64,000 nucleotides of DNA from Streptomyces sp. man185. Its GTDB lineage: Bacteria > Actinomycetota > Actinomycetes > Streptomycetales > Streptomycetaceae. Location of the stretch: the NCBI GenBank assembly GCA_002551355.1, contig NTHE01000014.1, forward strand, positions 1 to 64,000, given 5' to 3'. The number at the start of each line of letters is the position of its first letter. Position 1 is the first letter of the stretch. Both the position numbers and the translations under genes were made by a program. Shown here piece after piece: positions 9,001 through 25,274 of this stretch. The notes under the pieces were generated by a model that was not told the origin of the DNA, made no database searches, and saw only the letters and a list, made by a program, of their open reading frames with translations.

Positions 9001-11793
9001 CGGGGCCCGGCGATCGCCCTCGACACCGCCTGCTCGTCCTCGCTGGTCGGCACCCACCTCGCCACCCAGGCGCTGCGCGGCGGGGAGATCGACATGGCGC
9101 TGGTGGGCGGCGTCACCCTCTATCTGACCGCGGAGTCCTACATCAGCATGTGCGGAGCGGGGATGCTCGCGCCGGACGGCAGGTGCAAGACCTTCGACAA
9201 CGCCGCCGACGGGTTCGTGCCCGGCGAGGGCGTGGGCGCGCTGGTTCTCAAGCGTCTGGCCGACGCCGAGCGCGACGGCGACACCATCCACGGCGTCATC
9301 AGCGGCTCCGGCATCAACCAGGACGGGCGGACCAACGGCATCACCGCGCCGAACGCCGCCAGCCAGCGGGAGCTCCAGCACGACGTCTACGAGCGGTACG
9401 GCGTGGACCCCGGCTCCATCAGCTACGTCGAGATGCACGGCACGGGCACCAAGCTCGGCGACCCGATCGAACTGGAGGCCCTGGCCTCCGTGTACCGGGA
9501 CAGCACGGACAAGGTCGGCTACTGCGCGATCGGTTCGGTCAAGAGCAACGTGGGCCACACGTCGGCCGCCGCGGGCGTGGCCGCCGTCCAGAAGACGCTG
9601 CTCAGCATGAAGAACAAGCAGCTGGTGCCGACGCTGCACTTCACCACCCCCAACGAGCACTTCGACTTCGAGAACTCGCCGTTCTACGTCAACACCGAGC
9701 TGGCGCCGTGGAAGGTGGGCGCAGGCGAGACCCGACGGGCGGCCGTGAGCTCCTTCGGCTTCAGCGGCACGAACGCCCACCTCGTGCTGGAGGAGTACGA
9801 CGGCGCGGAGGCGGACGACGAGCCGGCGGCGACCGGCGGGGCGTCGGTCTTCGTCCTGTCGGCGAAGGGCGAGGAGCAGCTCACGGCCGTCGCCGAGCGG
9901 ATCAGGGACCACGTCGAGGCACACCCGTCCGTGGGCCTGCGGAACCTGGCGTACTCGCTCCAGACGGGGCGCGAGGCGATGACATGGCGGCTGGCCTTCG
10001 CCGCCGCCACCCGCGCGGAGTTCGTGGAGAAGGTCACGCGGTATCTCGCGGGCGATCGGGGCGAGGGGCTGTTCACCGGGCGGGTCAGGGCCCGGCGGGG
10101 CAAGGCCGCCTCCGCGGCCGCGCAACAGCCGGCCGTCCCCGCGGACGGCGTTCTGTCCACCGCGGGGGCCGAGGAGTTCGCGGACCGCTGGGTCCGGGGC
10201 GCGGGCGTCGACTGGGCCCTGCTCCACCCGCTGGGCGAGCCGCGCCGTGTTCCGCTGCCCGTCTACCCGTTCGCCCGTGAGCACTACTGGCTCGGCCTGC
10301 CCGCCGAAGCCCCTGCCCCTGTCCCGGCCTCCGACGCCACCCCCGCTCCCGCCCCCGTCGGCGTATCCGTGGAAGCGCCCGCGTCCGACGCCCCGGCCGG
10401 GGAGCGGCCCGGGGACGTCGAGGCGTCCTCGGGCACGAACGTTCTGCTCAAGCCCGTGTGGGACGCGGTGCCCCGGCCCGAGCCGTCGGGCACGGCCGGA
10501 CCGGCCGGCCGGGTCGTCGTGATCGGCGGGACCGAACAGTGGGAGCGGATACGCGCGGTCCTGCCCGCCGCCGAGCGGTTCCCGGTCGACGCCGCCGACA
10601 CCGTGGAGAGGCTCGCGGAGGGGCTCCGGGCGCTGGACGGGCCGATCGACCACCTCGTCTGGGCGCCGGCCCCGGCAGCGGAGACCGCCGCGGCCGCAGC
10701 CGACGAGGCGCTGGTGGCCGCGCAGGAAGGCGGCCTCTACGCGTGCTTCCGTACGCTGAAGGCGCTGCTGTCCACGGGCTACGGCAAGCGCCCACTGGAG
10801 GTGACCGTCCTGACGGAGCGCAGTCAGCGGGTGCGCCGCGGCGACCAGGTGGACCCGACCCACTCCGGTGTGCACGGCCTGATGGGCTCGGCGGCCCAGG
10901 AATACCCCGGCTGGAACGTGCGGCTGGTCGACCTGGGCGACGGGAGGGACCTGCCGCTGCTGGAGGCCCTCGCACTGCCCCCGGCCGGGCACGGCGGCGT
11001 CCGGGCCCATCGCGGGAACCGGTGGTACGCGCAGACGCTCGTACCGCTGGGGGCCGTCCCGGAGCAGTCCCCGGGCCGTCCGGTGTACCGGCGGGGCGGC
11101 ACCTACGTCGTGATCGGCGGCGCCGGCGGCATCGGCGAGGCGTGGACGGAGCACCTGATCCGCACCCACGGCGCCCACGTCGTCTGGATCGGCAGGCGGG
11201 AGGAGGACGCCGGGATCCGCGAGAAGCTGCGCAGGCTGGCGGAGTTCGGCCCCGCTCCCACCTACGTACGGGCCGACGCCGCCGACCCGGGGTCGCTGCG
11301 GAGCGCGTACGAGCGGATCAAGCGGGACCACCCGGTCGTCCACGGTGTGGTCCACTCCGCGATCGTCCTCCTGGACCGGAGCGTCGAGCGGATGGACGAG
11401 GAACGCTTCCGCGCGGCCGTCACCGCCAAGGTCGACGTCAGCGTGCGGATGGCGCAGGTGTTCGGGGACGAGCCGCTGGACTTCCTGCTGTTCTTCTCCT
11501 CGATGAACTCGTTCATGAAAGCGCCCGGACAGTCCAACTACGTCTCGGGGTCGGTATTCGAGGACTCCTACGCCCAACACCTCGCGGGGAGAGCGTCGTT
11601 CCCCGTGAAAATCATGAACTGGGGCTACTGGGGCAGTGTCGGCGTCGTCGCCACCCCCGAGCACCAAGAGCGCATGACCCGGGCGGGCGCGGGTTCCATA
11701 GCGCCCGCGGACGGTATGTCGGCTCTCGACGTTCTTCTCGGCACGGCATTCGACCAACTCGGCTTGGTCAAGGACATGGGGGGTAACGCGTAG
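22..11793 (+). CDS. trans-AT polyketide synthase, 5' partial (ACP-ACP, KS-DH-KR-ACP, KS-ACP-ACP, KS-KR)
   Basis: Modular type I PKS without AT domains; acyl groups must come from the discrete AT downstream. Approximate domains by residue, counting from base 22: ACP 82-162, ACP 203-273, KS1 337-760 (DTACSSS), DH 937-1233 (HRVRGQKVLP), KR 1244-1660 (Ser and Tyr of the triad present), ACP 1694-1770, KS2 1819-2258 (TMCSSS, both His present), ACP 2553-2626, ACP 2674-2748, KS3 2837-3260, KR 3473-3900. The four paired ACPs read DSI(L/V)GVEW, with Trp at Ser+6, the flag of beta-branching carriers; the middle ACP reads DSVMALTM and lacks it. KS2 is followed only by linker and two ACPs, so it should leave a beta-keto group for the HMGS enzymes. 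The last module has no ACP; its MT and ACP open the next protein. The GTG at 22 is not a real start: the gene continues off the contig. Confidence 0.95.
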   Translation: MPAMPLPAADAPRGPVAGSRRVALADPAEPPAAAPSATAKPRNVRLAALGERSAAPAAPALPPAEPAAAAVPAAAPVTPVPVKAVGELRRELRSGLADVLQMPEDDIDPGRNFMDLGLDSILGVEWVKAINKKFGTDLAATNLYDHPSVRELADHVRGRLAASAPVPAVPAQRTPVAEASAGAAEPVASPAPGRPRIARAALLEGVRNSLSDVLFLAPEDIAADRDFVALGMDSIVGVEWVKVLNKNYGTSLAATELYDHPTVRRLTEFLLTQVESAPAPAPAAAVADGPAPAAAVELAPTVVEPAPVVPVQPVPVAVAPAPVAPVEPEPASRAADKVAVVGMSGRYPEAADLDAYWDNLIGGRDCVSEVPPSRWDVSRHYDPRPGQQAKTYSKWLGHLADADHFDPLFFNISPLEAEGIDPQHRLFLQEAYRAFEDAGYDPQSLASRKCGVYLGISGSEYSFLVFGGEGTSASATSSSNAIAASRIAYYLNLKGPAVAVDTACSSSLVALHLARQALLSGEIDMALVGGVSLYLLPDTYVGMCQAGMLSPDGRCKTFDNSADGFVPGEGVGALVLKRLGDAEADRDHVHGVVAASGINQDGRTNGITAPSAASQRDLVRTVYDRHGIDPATIGYVEMHGTGTKLGDPIELSALGAVYGESGVPARSCAIGAVKSNIGHTSEAAGVAGVHKVLLSMRHGALAPSLNFTSPNEHFDFETSPFRVVTAPEPWEPPSGDRPRRAAVSSFGFSGTNAHVVLEEYRAPEDEAPAGPEPVVVALSARTGEQLDDLARNLLAFLDDEPRPGLARLAYTLQVGREAMEERLAFVAGSLTEVVSGLRAHLDRADHGAPLRGRVTPDLTARQEDDERQRELVRTWTAAKDLRRLAEAWTEGCAVDWSALRTGPAPRRLPLPAYPFAKERYWVEAKPSPAGAPAAALHPLLHRNTSGFGSQRYTSTFTGDEDFLADHRVRGQKVLPGAAYLELVRAAVADASGAAAPTGLALTDVVWSRPFQLGEGPRDLHVTLRRDDALTTRFEVLSTPSDGDRDAAPVVHSEGSAVPLTEAAPEHADQADQGNHADHADRIDITRLRGECVARELDAAQVYAAFGAAGIDYGESFRCVERVLVGEGQALARLVTPAASRPVPDGYVLPPGLMDAALQAALGVLWNTADASRPLLPFAVERVEVLGALEDGMWAWVRERADGPSDGSVRRLDLDLCDDTGRVRVRIRGFSVRAAGSGAPEDPGILLFPRWQRHELPNPASGTAGPLRALVCAEQGAVADALASDPTCEVLALTSRATTADGRYADYALQVFEKMKAHLRDSPRDETLVQVVVRDRPETASMSGLGALVWSARQENPGILGQVVVVDDCEDAPALRARLAAERLHTRDATVRYRGGRREVVVWDEDRAADRLRSPWRAGGVYVITGGLGGLGRIFAEEIAGQAEDVTLVLTGRSPETERSRRFLGELRAAGARVSYTRLDVSDRAGVDALVAGTLRDAGRIDGVIHSAGVREDNFILKKSGEEFARVLPPKVNGTVNLDEATRDVDLDFFVMFSSGAAVTGNMGQADYATANAFMDAYAAYRQRLAARGERRGRSLSINWSLWAEGGMRPDPTSEEILRERFGITPLRREAGLEAFARCLRTSHHQVLVVAGHVAAFRSALKAQHPSEDIRPMNAENRTPTPAPQENALAPAAVNYIKSLLATALKVPSQRIEADLPMERYGIDSVMALTMTAKLEEVFGRLPKTLFFEYQNITALAGYFLAVHEARLAELLGAEATTAAAGTPVPEPVAVPRAAGTNSPAARVPAPPPVPAAGVPATADIAIIGLGGRYPQARNLREFWRNLSDGRDSIVEVPRDRWDHNLYQDTDGSQPGGTHCKWGGFLDDIDRFDPQFFNISPREAEVVDPQERLFLECVYETLQDAGYTRQALREYRSNGVDGNVGLFVGVMYDEYQLHGLGGQGSRTTQVIPSNSASIANRVSYFCDWHGPSVTVKTMCSSSLTALHLACQSLRTGDCEVAVAGGVNLSLHPAKYLLLGQTGFSSSRGMCASFGSGGDGYVPGEGVGAVLLKPLDRAVADNDRIYGVIKSTAVNHGGRTNGYTVPNPNAQAATIASALERAGVDARTVSYVEAHGTGTELGDPIEIAGLTKAFSRDTDDRQFCAIGSVKSNIGHCESAAGISALTKVLLQLRHRKLVPSLHADVLNPYIDFAETPFRVQREAAEWKRPTLTTADGGTREYPRIAGISSFGAGGSNAHVIVSEYVPAEAPAPDPVTDPLSSVVVVSARTADQLRESARRLLDWAEEERITDADLPDIAYTLQVGREQMDERLAFIAGSVAEFTAGLRAHVESGEAAGLYRGRAQRSTAAVSSLFEDEDMTGVVDAWLRKRKLGKLLELWVNGLSLDWRGSYATAPRRVELPTYPFARRRSWIPGSTHPESAGDAPAHLEAEPATAPVAPAKPAPVAAVAPETRAARPVPTAVPTASPVTSKPRGIGLVPLGGAVRPSATAEPRPPARHSAPSVTLTATETAPGRAPEPTPATAPAPAPAPAVVAGPDEETLAVELTALLAQALYLAEDEIDPDANFTDLGLDSIVGVEWIKAINKRYGLELAATRLYDTPTVTGLAAHLKSLLPTAPAPASEPMPAPAPASAPMPAPAPAQEPVAAVAEVLVDAGSVPDEDQVRAELLGSLAEALYLSEDELDLDRNFTEFGLDSIVGVEWIKAINKRYGIALQATKLYDHPSVHELAARVVEEVARTGGSGRPRGSAAPVAAPAPPRAPVAGPALAPEPAPVREPAPAPAREPAPAPAREPAPAFAPALAVVPTPAPAPAPARARSTAPADAIAVVGMAGKYPLADNLDAYWDNLASGRDCVREIPASRWDVSRYYDPRPNQPGKVYCKWMGLLDDVDVFDPLFFGIPPAEAEAMDPQQRLFLQEAYHAFEDAGYDVQALSGRKCGVYLGIMSNEYSALVREQGGDASSATSNSNAITAARIAYILNLRGPAIALDTACSSSLVGTHLATQALRGGEIDMALVGGVTLYLTAESYISMCGAGMLAPDGRCKTFDNAADGFVPGEGVGALVLKRLADAERDGDTIHGVISGSGINQDGRTNGITAPNAASQRELQHDVYERYGVDPGSISYVEMHGTGTKLGDPIELEALASVYRDSTDKVGYCAIGSVKSNVGHTSAAAGVAAVQKTLLSMKNKQLVPTLHFTTPNEHFDFENSPFYVNTELAPWKVGAGETRRAAVSSFGFSGTNAHLVLEEYDGAEADDEPAATGGASVFVLSAKGEEQLTAVAERIRDHVEAHPSVGLRNLAYSLQTGREAMTWRLAFAAATRAEFVEKVTRYLAGDRGEGLFTGRVRARRGKAASAAAQQPAVPADGVLSTAGAEEFADRWVRGAGVDWALLHPLGEPRRVPLPVYPFAREHYWLGLPAEAPAPVPASDATPAPAPVGVSVEAPASDAPAGERPGDVEASSGTNVLLKPVWDAVPRPEPSGTAGPAGRVVVIGGTEQWERIRAVLPAAERFPVDAADTVERLAEGLRALDGPIDHLVWAPAPAAETAAAAADEALVAAQEGGLYACFRTLKALLSTGYGKRPLEVTVLTERSQRVRRGDQVDPTHSGVHGLMGSAAQEYPGWNVRLVDLGDGRDLPLLEALALPPAGHGGVRAHRGNRWYAQTLVPLGAVPEQSPGRPVYRRGGTYVVIGGAGGIGEAWTEHLIRTHGAHVVWIGRREEDAGIREKLRRLAEFGPAPTYVRADAADPGSLRSAYERIKRDHPVVHGVVHSAIVLLDRSVERMDEERFRAAVTAKVDVSVRMAQVFGDEPLDFLLFFSSMNSFMKAPGQSNYVSGSVFEDSYAQHLAGRASFPVKIMNWGYWGSVGVVATPEHQERMTRAGAGSIAPADGMSALDVLLGTAFDQLGLVKDMGGNA
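8383..8454 (+). repeat. 24-bp tandem repeat in PKS linker (three copies)
   Basis: Three consecutive 24-bp units encode REPAPAPA, REPAPAPA and REPAPAFA in the Pro/Ala-rich linker between the second ACP pair and KS3. Units 2 and 3 are nearly identical in DNA, so copy number could vary or be misassembled. A similar Ala-Pro stretch lies at about 7905-7990. Confidence 0.85.
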
Positions 11794-21048
<9,255 letters not shown>

Positions 21049-21094
21049 ACACGCCCGCACACCGCGATGGTGGCGAGAACAGAGAGGAGTTGTC

Positions 21095-22168
21095 GTGAGG
21101 ACATTCGTATTTCCCGGTCAGGGATCACAGAAGAAGACGATGGGAGGCACCCTGTTCGACGAGTTCGAGTCGCACACCCGGGCGGCCGACTCGGTCCTGG
21201 GCTATTCCATCAAGGAACTGTGCCTGGATGACCCGCAGAACCGGCTGAACAAGACCGAGTTCACCCAGCCCGCCCTCTATGTGGTGAACGCGCTGTCGTA
21301 CTACAAGAAATTGCAGGAGTCGTCGAGGCCCGACTTCTGCGCAGGGCACAGTCTCGGGGAATTCAACGCCCTGCTGGCGGCCGAGTGCTTCAGCTTCGAG
21401 ACGGGGCTGCGGTTGGTGCGCAAGCGGGGCGAGCTGATGGCCCGGGCGCAGGAGGGCGCGATGGCGGCCGTGCTCAACGCCTCGGAGCGGGAGGTCCGTA
21501 CCATCCTCGATGACAACGGGCTCACCTCGATCGACCTGGCGAACTTCAACTCCGCGTCACAGATAGTGATATCGGGGCCGCCGGAGGACATCAAGGCGGC
21601 CAAGCCGCTCTTCCAGTCCGGAAATCATCTGTTCGCCCCGCTGAACACCAGTGGCGCCTTCCACTCCCGCTACATGGAGCCGGCCCGCCAGGAGTTCGCC
21701 CGCTTCCTGGAGACCGTGACCTTCTCCCCGCAGAAGGTGCCGGTCATCTCGAACGTGACCGGCCGCCCCTACGAGGACCACCGGGCCAAGGAGCTGCTGG
21801 CCGAGCAGCTGACCAGCGCGGTGCGCTGGTCGGACAGTGTGGAGCACCTCCTGGGGCTGGGCGAGATGGAGTTCGAGGAGCTGGGGCACGGCAATGTCCT
21901 GACCAAGCTGATCAACAAGATCCGCCGTGAGGCGCCGCAGCGGCAACCCGAACCGGTCGTCACCGAAGTCACCTTGTCCGCACCGGAGTTGGTGCGCCAG
22001 TGGAACGAACGCCATCCGGTCGGAACCCGGGTCCGGTCCTTGAGCGGGGAGTACCGGGACCTGGAGACCGCCACCCCGGCGACGGTGCTTTTCGGCCATC
22101 GGGCTGCGGTGTACATGATCGGTTATCGCGGTTACTTTGACCTTACTGAGATCGAGTCGGCCAACTAG
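21095..22168 (+). CDS. discrete trans-acting malonyl acyltransferase
   Basis: Loads malonyl units onto the AT-less PKS carriers. The start is GTG at 21095, preceded by AGAGGAG; an upstream start at 20969 would overlap the PKS gene and add an unrelated tail. The protein (357 aa) begins MRTFVFPGQGSQ, has the nucleophile motif GHSLGE, keeps the Arg in RKRGELM that binds the malonyl carboxylate, and has GAFHSRYM, the usual malonyl-type signature. After the AT fold (to about residue 285) comes a C-terminal segment with a WNERHPVGTRV stretch and a LFGHRAAVYMIGY-type end, as I recall from other trans-AT family members. It is first in a tightly packed series with the beta-branching genes. Confidence 0.93.
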   Translation: MRTFVFPGQGSQKKTMGGTLFDEFESHTRAADSVLGYSIKELCLDDPQNRLNKTEFTQPALYVVNALSYYKKLQESSRPDFCAGHSLGEFNALLAAECFSFETGLRLVRKRGELMARAQEGAMAAVLNASEREVRTILDDNGLTSIDLANFNSASQIVISGPPEDIKAAKPLFQSGNHLFAPLNTSGAFHSRYMEPARQEFARFLETVTFSPQKVPVISNVTGRPYEDHRAKELLAEQLTSAVRWSDSVEHLLGLGEMEFEELGHGNVLTKLINKIRREAPQRQPEPVVTEVTLSAPELVRQWNERHPVGTRVRSLSGEYRDLETATPATVLFGHRAAVYMIGYRGYFDLTEIESAN

Positions 22169-22232
22169 TGTTGCGCGACAGAAGGGTTGGCAGCGGGCCG
22201 CTGAGCCGCTGCCGGCCAGGGGGAGGAATCTC

Positions 22233-23495
22233 ATGATGCCCGTGGGCATTGAGGCCATGAACGTCTTCGCGGGTACGAGCTACGTGGACGTCGGCAAGCT
22301 CGCCGTCCACCGTGGACTCGACACCGCCCGGTTCGAGAATCTCCTGATGAAGGAGAAGACCGTCGCGCTGCCGAACGAGGACCCGGTGACGTTCGGTGTC
22401 AACGCGGCGAAGCCCATCATCGACGCGCTCAGCGAGGAGGAGCGCGACCGGATCGAGATGGTGATCACCGCGACCGAGTCGGCCTTCGACTTCGGTAAGT
22501 CGATGAGCACGTACTTCCACAGTCTGCTCGGACTGGGGCGCAACTGCCGCCTCTTCGAGATCAAGGTCGCCTGCTACTCGGGCGTGGCCGCCCTGCAGAC
22601 CGCGGTGAACTTCGTGCTGTCGCAGACGTCGCCCGGCGCGAAGGCGCTGGTGATCGCCACCGACCTCACACGGTTCATGGTGGCCGAGGGGGGTGACGCC
22701 CTCTCCGAGGACTGGTCCTTCGCCGAGCCCAGCGGCGGGGCCGGCGCGGTCGCCATGCTCGTCAGCGACACCCCGAAGGTCTTCCAGATCGACGTCGGGG
22801 CCAGTGGCTACTACGGCCACGAGGTCATGGACACCTGCAGGCCGCTGCCCGACAGCGAGGCGGGCAACGCGGAGCTGTCGCTGCTGTCCTACCTCGACTG
22901 CTGCGAGAACGCCTTCCTGGAGTACCAACGGCGGGTGGGCGACGTCGACTTCGTCGAGACCTTCGGCTCCCTCGCGTTCCACACGCCCTTCGGCGGGATG
23001 GTCAAGGGAGCGCACCGCAACCTGATGCGCAAGATGAACAAGGCGCGCCCCGCGGCCATCGAGGAGGACTTCACCCGCCGCATGGGGCCGGGTCTGACGT
23101 ACTGCCGGCGGGTCGGCAACGTCATGGGCGCCACCACGATGCTGGCGCTGGCCGGCACCATCGACAACGCGGACCTCTCCGGCGGAGCCCATCGCGTGGG
23201 GTGTTTCTCCTACGGCTCCGGATGCTGCTCGGAGTTCTTCAGCGGCGTCGTACGGCCGGAGAGCCAGCAGCACCTGCGCCGGATGGGCATCGCCCAGTCC
23301 CTGGACGACCGGTACGAGCTGGACATGGCGCAGTACGACCTGCTGCTCAAGAACAACGACGCGGTCAGGTTCGGCACGCGCAACGTCGAACTCGCCCACT
23401 CCACCGTCCCCGAGGCCCGGTCCGCGCTCGGCCGCGAGCGGCTGTTCCTGAAGCGCATAGACGAGTTCCACCGGGAGTACGAGTGGATCTCCTGA
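22233..23495 (+). CDS. HMG-CoA synthase-like beta-branching enzyme
   Basis: Catalyses aldol addition of acetyl-ACP to a beta-ketoacyl-ACP on the PKS, the first step of beta-branching. The start is ATG 22233, 6 nt after GGGAGGA; a longer frame from 22137 overlaps the AT gene and has no comparable ribosome site. The protein has 420 aa, the usual HMGS size. Catalytic residues are visible: Glu in ITATESAFDF, Cys in KVACYSGVA, His in LAFHTPFGG. The C-terminal GSGCCSEFFSG is also typical. Polyketide HMGS genes of the PksG/MupH group sit in exactly this neighbourhood. Its stop overlaps the next gene by 13 bases, implying translational coupling. Confidence 0.95.
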   Translation: MMPVGIEAMNVFAGTSYVDVGKLAVHRGLDTARFENLLMKEKTVALPNEDPVTFGVNAAKPIIDALSEEERDRIEMVITATESAFDFGKSMSTYFHSLLGLGRNCRLFEIKVACYSGVAALQTAVNFVLSQTSPGAKALVIATDLTRFMVAEGGDALSEDWSFAEPSGGAGAVAMLVSDTPKVFQIDVGASGYYGHEVMDTCRPLPDSEAGNAELSLLSYLDCCENAFLEYQRRVGDVDFVETFGSLAFHTPFGGMVKGAHRNLMRKMNKARPAAIEEDFTRRMGPGLTYCRRVGNVMGATTMLALAGTIDNADLSGGAHRVGCFSYGSGCCSEFFSGVVRPESQQHLRRMGIAQSLDDRYELDMAQYDLLLKNNDAVRFGTRNVELAHSTVPEARSALGRERLFLKRIDEFHREYEWIS

Positions 23496-24268
23496 CCGGC
23501 GTCGCCTACGAGACGGTCGAGGTCCGCTTCGACAACGGGATCTGCTTCCTGCGGATCAACCGGCCCGAGGCCGAGAACCGGATCAACAGCCGTCTGGTCG
23601 AGGAGTGCGCGAGGGTCGTCGCCTTCTGCGAGGAGCACGCGAAGGTGCTCGTACTGGAAGGCCTGCCCGAAGTCTTCTGCACGGGGGCCGACTTCCAGGA
23701 GATCAGCTCGGCGCCGCAGGGCGACGGCTACCAGCGGTCGCACGCCGAGGCGCTGTACGACCTCTGGCTGTCGATCGCCCACGGGTCGTTCGTCTCCATC
23801 GCGCACGTGCGCGGCCGGGTCAACGCCGGGGGAGTGGGCTTCGTGGCCGCCTGCGACATCGTCCTGTGCGAGGAGAAGACGGTCTTCAGTCTGTCGGAGC
23901 TGCTCTTCGGCCTGATGCCCGCGTGCGTGATGCCCTTCCTCATCAGGAAGGTGGGTGTCTCGAAGGCCAACTACCTCACCCTGATGACCCAGCCGGTCAG
24001 CGCGAGGCAGGCGCTCGACTGGCAACTGGTGGACGCCTGCGAGGACAACAGCGCCAATCTGCTCCGCAGACACCTGCTGCGGCTGCGCTACCTGCCGAAG
24101 ACCGGCGTCGCCCGCTTCAAGAAGTACCTCGGGGCACTCGACGACACGCTGGTCACGTCCCGGGAGAAGGCGATCGAGGCGAACCGCGAGGTGTTCTCCG
24201 ACCCGGAGAACCTGGCCAAGATCGCACGGTACGTGCGCACGGGACAGTTCCCCTGGGAGGAGGAGTAG
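23483..24268 (+). CDS. enoyl-CoA hydratase-like dehydratase of the beta-branch cassette (ECH1)
   Basis: Expected to dehydrate the HMG-ACP intermediate to a 3-methylglutaconyl-ACP. I place the start at GTG 23483, inside the end of the HMGS gene, because GGGAG lies 5-10 bases upstream and the protein (261 aa) then starts at the crotonase fold. Visible crotonase features are the oxyanion-hole segments CTGADF and NAGGVGFVAACDIVL and a SLSELLFGLMP loop. By position (directly after HMGS) and sequence it fits the ECH1 (PksH-type) member. The following ECH2-like gene begins 3 bases after its stop. Confidence 0.88.
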   Translation: MDLLTGVAYETVEVRFDNGICFLRINRPEAENRINSRLVEECARVVAFCEEHAKVLVLEGLPEVFCTGADFQEISSAPQGDGYQRSHAEALYDLWLSIAHGSFVSIAHVRGRVNAGGVGFVAACDIVLCEEKTVFSLSELLFGLMPACVMPFLIRKVGVSKANYLTLMTQPVSARQALDWQLVDACEDNSANLLRRHLLRLRYLPKTGVARFKKYLGALDDTLVTSREKAIEANREVFSDPENLAKIARYVRTGQFPWEEE

Positions 24269-24271
24269 CGC

Positions 24272-25024
24272 ATGCAGGACGATCCGGTGGGCTACAGCAA
24301 CATCGGAGACTGCGTGGTGCAGATCACCATGCAGGACAGGGAGAACAAGAACACCTTCTCCGGCCCGCTCATCAACGGCCTGAGCGAGGCGTTCGAGCGG
24401 GTGTCGGCCGACGGTCGGTGCAAGGCCGTCGTCCTCACCGGCTACGACAACTACTTCGCCAGCGGCGGCACGAAGGAGAGCCTGCTCGCGATCCAGGACC
24501 GCCGGATCAGCTTCACCGACTCCAACCTCTACGGGCTGGCCCTCGACTGCCCCGTCCCCGTCATCTCCGCGATGCAGGGCCACGGCATAGGCGGCGGGTT
24601 CGCGATGGGGCTGTTCGCCGACTTCGTCGTCCTCAGCCAGGAGAGCGTCTACACGACGAACTTCATGCAGTACGGGTTCACCCCCGGCATGGGGGCGACG
24701 CTGATCCTGCCCAGGAAGCTCGGCTTCAGCCTGGGGCACGACATGCTGATGTCGGCGAGGACCTTCTACGGACGCGACCTCAAGGAGCGGGGGGTCCCCT
24801 TCCCCGTCCTGCGGCGCGCCGAGGTCCTGCCCTACGCGCTGGAACTGGCGGAGAACCTCGCCGAGAAGCCGAGAGTCTCCCTCATCACCCTCAAGGACCA
24901 CCTCGTGTCGGACCTGCGGGCCGAACTCCCCTCGTACATCGAGCGCGAGGTGGCGATGCACGACAAGACCTTCCACCAGCCCGAGGTCCGCGACCTCATC
25001 CACTCCCGGTACCTAGGCGGTTGA
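24272..25024 (+). CDS. enoyl-CoA hydratase-like decarboxylase of the beta-branch cassette (ECH2)
   Basis: Expected to decarboxylate the glutaconyl-ACP made by the preceding enzyme, leaving the beta-methyl or exomethylene branch. The protein is 250 aa with crotonase fold. FASGGTKESLL carries the Lys next to the first oxyanion segment as in PksI-type enzymes, and GHGIGGGFAMGLFAD forms the second. The NFMQYGFTPGMGAT loop and C-terminal MHDKTFHQ are also PksI-like. Which double-bond isomer forms cannot be read from sequence. It lies 3 bases after ECH1 and 4 before the ACP gene. Confidence 0.88.
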   Translation: MQDDPVGYSNIGDCVVQITMQDRENKNTFSGPLINGLSEAFERVSADGRCKAVVLTGYDNYFASGGTKESLLAIQDRRISFTDSNLYGLALDCPVPVISAMQGHGIGGGFAMGLFADFVVLSQESVYTTNFMQYGFTPGMGATLILPRKLGFSLGHDMLMSARTFYGRDLKERGVPFPVLRRAEVLPYALELAENLAEKPRVSLITLKDHLVSDLRAELPSYIEREVAMHDKTFHQPEVRDLIHSRYLGG

Positions 25025-25028
25025 CGAC

Positions 25029-25274
25029 ATGCCCATGCAAGAAGTGTTCGACCTGATCGTGAAGCACACGTGCGAGGTCATGCCCGAACTCGACGGCCAC
25101 ACCTTCGTGCTCACCGACTCGCTGCGGGAACTGGGAGCCAACTCCATGGACCGGGCGGAGATCATCATGATGACGCTGGAGGAGTTGTCGGCGCCCATCC
25201 CGCTGGTCGAGCTGGCGGGCGCGAACAACATAGGCGAACTGGCGAAGCTCATCCATGACAAGTCGACCTCCTGA
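25029..25274 (+). CDS. discrete donor acyl carrier protein (beta-branch cassette)
   Basis: A free-standing ACP of 81 aa. The phosphopantetheine site is GANSMDRAEI, the form seen in donor ACPs of HMGS cassettes (compare GANSxDRAD/EI in AcpK-type carriers). It lacks the Trp found in the in-line acceptor ACPs, as a donor should. It would carry malonyl, be decarboxylated to acetyl by the next gene product, and hand acetyl to the HMGS. The start ATG follows a weak AGGCGG site, and the stop overlaps the next gene. Confidence 0.92.
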   Translation: MPMQEVFDLIVKHTCEVMPELDGHTFVLTDSLRELGANSMDRAEIIMMTLEELSAPIPLVELAGANNIGELAKLIHDKSTS